DNA of 10,990 nucleotides from an uncultured Roseburia sp. (GTDB taxonomy: Bacteria; Bacillota; Clostridia; Lachnospirales; Lachnospiraceae): the NCBI GenBank assembly GCA_945928585.1, contig CAMENQ010000048.1, forward strand, positions 1-10,990, read 5' to 3'. The position numbers were made by a program, and so were the translations under genes. The notes under the pieces are model-generated. The model was given only the letters and a program-made list of their open reading frames with translations, was not told where the DNA came from and did not search any database. Shown here piece by piece: positions 7,812 through 10,990 of the stretch (positions within the stretch are counted from its first letter, which is position 1; each line of letters starts with the position of its first letter).

Positions 7812-7850
7812 AAAATCCTGTACGAAATAAAATCTTGTACAAAATAAATG
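7799..7850 (+). repeat. Three tandem imperfect 17-18-bp repeats in the aroF promoter/leader
   Basis: CTTGTATTAAAATAAAAT (7799-7816), CCTGTACGAAATAAAAT (7817-7833) and CTTGTACAAAATAAATG (7834-7850) lie head to tail. The third ends at the ribosome binding site GGAGG (7850-7854). The conserved core is CYTGTAY followed by an A-rich tract. They may be binding sites for a repressor of aromatic biosynthesis, or a slipped A+T-rich duplication. Confidence 0.55.
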
Positions 7851-7863
7851 GAGGTTTCAACAA

Positions 7864-8898
7864 ATGAGTTTTGAGTTTATAAGAAAATTACCTGCTCCTG
7901 CTGAAATAAAGGAGCAATATCCCGTACCTGAGCACTTAGTTAAACTAAAAGCTGAGAGAGACGCTATGATAGCTGATGTATTTACCGGAAAATCAGATAA
8001 ATTTTTAGCTATTATCGGTCCATGTTCTGCAGACAATGAGCCTGCTCTTTTAGATTATGTCGAAAGACTTTCAAAGGTTCAGGAAAAAATAAAGGATAAG
8101 ATTATTATTATACCACGAGTTTATACAAATAAACCACGTACCACAGGCGAAGGCTATAAGGGTATGCTTCATCAGCCTGACCCTGAGAAAAAGCCGGATA
8201 TGCTTAACGGACTTCTCTCCATAAGACATATGCATATAAAGGCTATGGATGTTTCAGGTCTTACAGCCGCTGACGAGATGCTTTACCCTGATAACTACCG
8301 TTATCTTTCCGATGTACTTTCATATGTAGCCGTAGGTGCACGTTCTGTTGAAGACCAGCAGCACAGACTTACTGCAAGCGGTATGGACGTACCATGTGGA
8401 ATGAAAAATCCTACAAGCGGTACACTGTCAGTTATGATGAATTCAGTTGTTGCTGCGCAGATGGGACATACCTTCCTTTACAGAGGTTATGAGGTACAGA
8501 CAACAGGAAATCCTTTGACACATACTATTCTTCGTGGTTCACAGAATAAGCATGGTCAGTGTGTTCCAAATTACCACTATGAAGATATTATGATGCTTGC
8601 ATCTCTTTACGAGGAAAAAAGCCTTAAAAATCCTGCTGTTATTATTGACGCTAATCATTCAAATTCAAATAAGCAGTTTAAGGAACAAATCCGTATATGC
8701 AAGGATGTTCTTCACAGCAGAAACTACTCTGATGTAGCTAAAAATCTCGTTAAGGGACTTATGATAGAAAGCTACATAGAAGAAGGCTCACAGAAGATTG
8801 GCTGTGAAAATCATGTATATGGTAAATCAATCACCGACCCTTGCCTTGGCTGGAATGATACCGAAAGATTACTTTATGACATGGCTGAACTTGTATAA
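7864..8898 (+). CDS. aroF: 3-deoxy-7-phosphoheptulonate (DAHP) synthase, class I AroFGH type
   Basis: It condenses phosphoenolpyruvate and erythrose-4-phosphate to DAHP, the first step of the shikimate pathway. The 344 residues compare with 350 for E. coli AroG and align end to end without a chorismate mutase or regulatory extension. IIGPCSADNEP carries the metal-ligand cysteine C54. PRVYTNKPRTT (84-94) and GARSVEDQQHR (158-168) are the substrate-binding segments. The other metal ligands are H265 in DANHSNSNK, E302 in MIESYIEEG and D325 in KSITDPCLGW. GGAGG (7850-7854) lies 9 nt before the ATG, and the gene ends in tandem TAA stops. It is a single-gene unit, divergent from deoB and convergent with the recombinase gene, and interrupts an otherwise conserved xerD-deoB order. 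Which aromatic amino acid inhibits it cannot be told by eye, so the aroF symbol is generic. Confidence 0.95.
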   Translation: MSFEFIRKLPAPAEIKEQYPVPEHLVKLKAERDAMIADVFTGKSDKFLAIIGPCSADNEPALLDYVERLSKVQEKIKDKIIIIPRVYTNKPRTTGEGYKGMLHQPDPEKKPDMLNGLLSIRHMHIKAMDVSGLTAADEMLYPDNYRYLSDVLSYVAVGARSVEDQQHRLTASGMDVPCGMKNPTSGTLSVMMNSVVAAQMGHTFLYRGYEVQTTGNPLTHTILRGSQNKHGQCVPNYHYEDIMMLASLYEEKSLKNPAVIIDANHSNSNKQFKEQIRICKDVLHSRNYSDVAKNLVKGLMIESYIEEGSQKIGCENHVYGKSITDPCLGWNDTERLLYDMAELV

Positions 8899-8990
8899 TA
8901 AAGTGCCGCACAGCAGCGGCACTTATAAATTCGCATTCGCGAATTTTTTGTTTCGTTAATTTACGCTGTTGCTTTAAAAATTTCCTATTA
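8899..8990 (+). repeat. Intergenic palindromic repeat, copy A
   Basis: It begins directly after the aroF stop. Hairpin 1: AAGTGCCGC (8901-8909) with GCGGCACTT (8916-8924), loop ACAGCA. Hairpin 2: AAATTCGC (8927-8934) with GCGAATTT (8939-8946), loop ATTC. The tail contains CGTTAATTTACGCTGTTGC and ends in TTTCCTATTA. About 90 percent of positions match the reverse complement of copy D (9 differences in about 91 positions, counted by eye). Confidence 0.9.
8901..8949 (+). terminator. aroF terminator formed by the two hairpins of copy A
   Basis: A 9-bp GC-rich stem starts 3 nt after the stop. The second stem (8927-8946) runs into six T (8944-8949), the better intrinsic-terminator signal of the two. 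Together they form a double-hairpin transcript end. Confidence 0.65.
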
Positions 8991-8994
8991 TCAA

Positions 8995-9086
8995 AAAAGT
9001 GTCGCCAGACAGTGGCACTTATATATTAGCATTCATAAATTTTTTGTTGCGTTAATATACGCTGTTGCTTTAAGAATTTCCTATTA
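8995..9086 (+). repeat. Intergenic palindromic repeat, copy B (degenerate)
   Basis: This copy lies 96 bp after copy A in the same direction. Hairpin 1 arms AAGTGTCGC (8997-9005) and GTGGCACTT (9012-9020) pair fully only if two G-U wobbles are allowed on the plus-strand RNA. Hairpin 2 (ATATTAGC/ATAAATTT) is largely destroyed. The tail TACGCTGTTGCTTTA and the end TTTCCTATTA are well kept. Confidence 0.85.
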
Positions 9087-9100
9087 CAAAAAAACTGTTA

Positions 9101-9188
9101 CAATTCACAAAAGCAACAGCATAAATTTGCTAAACCAAAAATTCGCGAATGCGAATTTATAAGCGCCGCTGCCGTGCGGCGCTTTTTT
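9101..9188 (-). repeat. Intergenic palindromic repeat, copy C
   Basis: This copy is inverted relative to A and B. In plus coordinates: tail 9101-9138 (holding AAGCAACAGC), hairpin 2 arms 9139-9146 and 9151-9158 with loop GAAT, hairpin 1 arms 9161-9169 and 9176-9184 with loop TGCCGT, then six T. Its tail end (reading TTTTGTGAATT on minus) matches the distant copy E better than its neighbours, so at least two tail subtypes exist. Confidence 0.88.
9161..9188 (+). terminator. Terminator-like hairpin of copy C, plus direction
   Basis: AAGCGCCGC (9161-9169) and GCGGCGCTT (9176-9184) form a perfect 9-bp stem followed by six T (9183-9188). It would stop any aroF read-through before it enters the recombinase gene antisense. 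Confidence 0.6.
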
Positions 9189-9191
9189 ATA

Positions 9192-9288
9192 TAATAGGAA
9201 ATTTCTAAAGCAACAGCGTAAAATAGCGCGACAAAAAATTCGCGAATGCGAATTTGCAAGTGCCGCTGCCGAGCGGCACTTTTTTACC
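9192..9288 (-). repeat. Intergenic palindromic repeat, copy D
   Basis: This is the inverted partner of copy A. In plus coordinates: tail 9192-9235 (TAATAGG...GCAACAGCGTA), hairpin 2 arms 9236-9243 and 9248-9255, hairpin 1 arms AAGTGCCGC (9258-9266) and GCGGCACTT (9273-9281) with loop TGCCGA, then six T (9280-9285). Its outer edge meets the last codon of the recombinase frame and supplies that frame's TAA stop (9284-9286). Confidence 0.88.
9233..9281 (-). terminator. Terminator of the recombinase-end transcript, from copy D
   Basis: Reading minus, the GC-rich stem (9273-9281 with 9258-9266) begins 2 nt after the stop codon. The second stem (9248-9255 with 9236-9243) is followed by a U-run encoded at 9233-9238. 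It mirrors the aroF end. Confidence 0.55.
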
Positions 9289-10012
9289 TTATTGTATCCG
9301 GACTTATTTTTTCATCTATCCCTGCCTTTTTTCCATATTCCTTTAAAATCTTCCAAAACCCCTGCCTTGAAAGGCTGTTTCCACGCCAGTTTAAAAACAG
9401 GCAGTCATTTTCTCCCTTTAGCAGTCCGCTTCTGCCGTTTTTTATATATTCTTCAATGGCAGTTTTTGTTCTTTTAGATATGGTAAAGGTTTTCTCCTGC
9501 TTTGAATTTCTGCATTTTACATATTCCATGCTTAAATTTACATCCAATATATCCATTCCAATAATTTCACCTACCCTCATACCGGTGTCTGTCATAAGCA
9601 TTATCATAGCCTTGTCTCGAAGTGTAACAGGTTCATTTCCATTTATACATGAAATAATCTGTTCAATAATTTCTCCGGAGTTTTTTTCACGCTCTTTTTT
9701 TTCTATTTTAGGCGGTGTTATAAGTTCTGTAGGCTCACTGCTTATATATCCCCTTAGCAGAAGAAAATGAAAATAGGTTTTCATTGATGAAATGCTTCTG
9801 GTAATGGATGCTGCTGACTTGTCTTCCTTTTCCATGTGAAGGATATATGAATTAACATTCGTATATGTAATCTTGTCTAATTCATATATTCCATTATCTC
9901 TTAAATAATCATACATAGCTGCAATGTCTCTTTTATATGCCCCTATTGTATTTTCTGTTCTCTTTCTTGTATTTTTAAGGTAGTAAATAAATTCATTCAG
10001 TTTTTCATCCAT
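9284..10012 (-). CDS. xerD: XerD-like tyrosine recombinase, C-terminally truncated (probable pseudogene)
   Basis: The 242 residues match XerC/D recombinases of about 295 but lack the last ~55. The N-terminal SAM-like DNA-binding domain is complete (about 1-95; RTENTIGAYKRDI at 18-30). The catalytic domain has DTGMRVGEI with Arg I (R146) and a beta-hairpin lysine (K171 or K174). It ends in ISPDTIR, where family members read PHTLRHSFATHL: the usual histidine is D239, and Arg II is R242, the very last residue. The final His and the nucleophilic Tyr are absent, so strand cleavage should be impossible. The TAA stop belongs to repeat copy D, and no remnant of the missing end is seen between it and aroF. 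The start at 10012 has GGAG 8 nt upstream, 26 nt after spoIIM. The spoIIM-xerD-deoB order points to the chromosomal XerD (RipX) locus rather than a phage integrase. Confidence 0.85.
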   Translation of the reverse strand: MDEKLNEFIYYLKNTRKRTENTIGAYKRDIAAMYDYLRDNGIYELDKITYTNVNSYILHMEKEDKSAASITRSISSMKTYFHFLLLRGYISSEPTELITPPKIEKKEREKNSGEIIEQIISCINGNEPVTLRDKAMIMLMTDTGMRVGEIIGMDILDVNLSMEYVKCRNSKQEKTFTISKRTKTAIEEYIKNGRSGLLKGENDCLFLNWRGNSLSRQGFWKILKEYGKKAGIDEKISPDTIR

Positions 10013-10038
10013 ATTATTTTCTCCATTTCATGTATAAC

Positions 10039-10701
10039 TTAAATAAACCTGCTCATTATACCAATATTTACATATATCTCAAAAAAGGCAGTAAGTATCC
10101 ATAACGCTGCTATCCATATTATGCCTCTCCACAGTTTTCTTCCCTCGGTAAGCTCCCTGCCAAATATTTTTATACTTTCACCAATGCCGCCACCCATACA
10201 TCTGTTTCTTCTGAATAATTTCATATTCTCATTAATAAGATTTCCAAAACAGAGTAACAGCCAAATCATTATTCCATATGTAATATAATGAGGAAAAATG
10301 CTTAAAATATATATAAGCAGTCCTCCTGCACCATATTTCAGCACTGATGAGGATATGAGAAGTGCTATAACAGTTCCCTTATAGCCGCAAAATATATTCA
10401 AAAAAACAGAACCCACCGAGGTAGGAGCTAACATAAAAATCAATAGTATTTCAAGTCCATAATCTCTTAAAGCATACCAAAAAAGGCTTTTTTTGTCCAC
10501 CACTATATTTCCGTAGGTTTCCATAAAATATGACGAATAAATCCCTAGCTTGTCATAAAAATAATCACAAAAAAAATTCATGCAAAAGGTTCCCAGTATA
10601 ATTCCTAAAAAGAACCATACCAAGAACCTGTACTTTACATAAATTTCTCTTACATTATTCAGATTTACTGTCTTTATTCTTCCCCTTATTAATCTCTTCA
10701 T
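10039..10701 (-). CDS. spoIIM: Stage II sporulation protein M
   Basis: With 220 residues it is close to the 214 of B. subtilis SpoIIM. The hydrophobic pattern fits: segments at about 27-48 (FLVWFFLGIILGTFCMNFF), 83-106, 113-135 and 136-152, and a last one at about 190-213. The C-terminal FFEIYVNIGIM closely resembles the family ending (FEAYVSPVLM in B. subtilis). SpoIIM is the integral membrane part of the SpoIIDMP complex that drives peptidoglycan remodelling during engulfment of the forespore. The ATG at 10701 has GGGAGG (10707-10712) 5 nt upstream. The recombinase gene follows after 26 nt and is probably cotranscribed, which fits the ancestral gene order. A sigma-E-like promoter may lie at 10742-10770. 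DUF95-family proteins with other roles look similar, but the neighbourhood supports SpoIIM. Confidence 0.88.
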   Translation of the reverse strand: MKRLIRGRIKTVNLNNVREIYVKYRFLVWFFLGIILGTFCMNFFCDYFYDKLGIYSSYFMETYGNIVVDKKSLFWYALRDYGLEILLIFMLAPTSVGSVFLNIFCGYKGTVIALLISSSVLKYGAGGLLIYILSIFPHYITYGIMIWLLLCFGNLINENMKLFRRNRCMGGGIGESIKIFGRELTEGRKLWRGIIWIAALWILTAFFEIYVNIGIMSRFI

Positions 10702-10709
10702 GCTATCCT

Positions 10710-10740
10710 CCCTATTATTACAACTGTCTGTTGTATAGGG
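10710..10740 (-). promoter_or_regulatory. Inverted repeat overlapping the spoIIM ribosome binding site
   Basis: Outer arms CCCTAT (10710-10715) and ATAGGG (10735-10740), and inner arms ACAAC (10720-10724) and GTTGT (10730-10734), form an interrupted stem with a 4-nt bulge. One outer arm overlaps the GGGAGG. It could hide the ribosome binding site in a longer transcript, or be an operator. If transcription starts near 10735, most of the other outer arm would not be in the RNA. Confidence 0.3.
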
Positions 10741-10741
10741 A

Positions 10742-10770
10742 AATATATGAAGCTTATTAATATTTTATTC
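10742..10770 (-). promoter_or_regulatory. Candidate sigma-E-type promoter of spoIIM
   Basis: On the minus strand, GAATAAA (10764-10770) and CATATATT (10742-10749) are 14 bp apart. This resembles the B. subtilis sigma-E pattern (KMATATT, 14-bp spacer, CATACAMT) at 5 of 7 and 6 of 8 positions. spoIIM is sigma-E controlled in B. subtilis, which is why I looked. The region is A+T rich, so a chance match is possible. Confidence 0.3.
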
Positions 10771-10777
10771 CTTTCAT

Positions 10778-10990
10778 CTAGTGCATTGCATAAAATTTGC
10801 TGAACTTCCACTCACCATTTTCTTTTGTCATCTCAAATGTAAATTCTTTTACATTATACATTTCTTCATTTGCAGGTGTTGTATAAAAAACATCTCTCGG
10901 CATTTCATTTCCGTAATATGCCCTTACAGGAAATTGTATAACATTTTCATCTGCCACCACATTTCCAAACACATGACCTGCATATGACAT
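10778..10990 (-). CDS. Hypothetical protein, C-terminal part (5' end beyond window)
   Basis: The frame is open to the right edge and ends in TAG at 10778-10780. The 70 residues visible include a Met at the edge that may be internal. I do not recognise the family. The segment is rich in aromatic and acidic residues, has no membrane segment, and ends in MTKENGEWKFSKFYAMH. Alternating hydrophobic and charged residues ending in a Trp-Lys-Phe strand look like the last beta-strands of a small NTF2-like or extracytoplasmic beta-rich domain, but that is only an impression. It lies 76 nt upstream of spoIIM on the same strand. Confidence 0.55.
   Translation of the reverse strand: MSYAGHVFGNVVADENVIQFPVRAYYGNEMPRDVFYTTPANEEMYNVKEFTFEMTKENGEWKFSKFYAMH

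Noticed and set aside
7711..7863. T-box or tryptophan attenuator upstream of aroF
   Set aside because: No specifier structure, T-box sequence, leader peptide or terminator/antiterminator pair is visible, and the leader is too short.
8899..9288. CRISPR array
   Set aside because: The units are about 90 bp, occur in both orientations, have internal hairpins and no unique spacers of constant length.
8899..9288. Integron attC array beside an integrase
   Set aside because: The repeats lack the paired RYYYAAC/GTTRRRY boxes, no cassettes lie between them, and the recombinase lacks the IntI-specific region and its catalytic tyrosine.
8899..9288. Invertible DNA switch driven by the adjacent recombinase
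   Set aside because: The inverted copies bracket only a few bases with no promoter or gene to flip, and the recombinase lacks its nucleophile.
9246..9770. Plus-strand open frame of 174 codons
   Set aside because: It runs antisense to the recombinase gene and starts inside repeat copy D; the product has no recognisable motif and no ribosome binding site that I can see.

Overview
The window comes from a low-GC, obligately anaerobic, endospore-forming Firmicute of the clostridial type. A Lachnospiraceae-like genome is my best guess, but it is inferred. Reasons: A+T-rich DNA, strong GGAGG-type ribosome binding sites, a one-chain clostridial pyruvate:ferredoxin oxidoreductase (NifJ), a SpoIIM sporulation membrane protein, and the spoIIM-xerD-deoB gene order that is also known from Bacillus subtilis (spoIIM...ripX-drm). 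No rRNA, tRNA, CRISPR array, IS transposase or phage gene is visible.

Layout, left to right. 1-1092 (minus): an overlapping pair, a YfcE-type metallophosphoesterase followed by a histidine phosphatase that runs off the left edge. 1186-1268: one copy of an intergenic palindromic repeat that also serves as the nifJ terminator. 1269-4793 (minus): nifJ, whose start I move to 4793. It is preceded by a leader of about 208 nt with three inverted repeats and a possible pseudoknot next to the ribosome binding site, driven by a good promoter at 5008-5036. 5066-7701 (minus): a nucleoside salvage operon, deoB (phosphopentomutase) then pyrimidine-nucleoside phosphorylase. 7711-7863: a divergent promoter region with three tandem imperfect 17-18-bp repeats in front of aroF. 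7864-8898 (plus): a DAHP synthase of the AroFGH type. 8899-9288: no gene, but four more copies of the same ~90-bp repeat, two plus and two minus, between convergent genes. 9284-10012 (minus): a XerD-like tyrosine recombinase that stops at its second catalytic arginine, exactly where the outermost repeat begins. 10039-10701 (minus): spoIIM. 10778-10990 (minus): the C-terminal end of an unrecognised protein.

How the genes work together: pyrimidine-nucleoside phosphorylase releases (deoxy)ribose-1-phosphate, which DeoB converts to the 5-phosphate for central metabolism. NifJ oxidises pyruvate to acetyl-CoA and reduces ferredoxin. DAHP synthase opens the aromatic amino acid pathway. SpoIIM acts in engulfment during sporulation.

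The most unusual features are (i) the five-copy two-hairpin repeat family, (ii) the recombinase truncated at a repeat edge, and (iii) the structured nifJ leader. No obvious new multigene system is present; the remaining genes are ordinary housekeeping genes.
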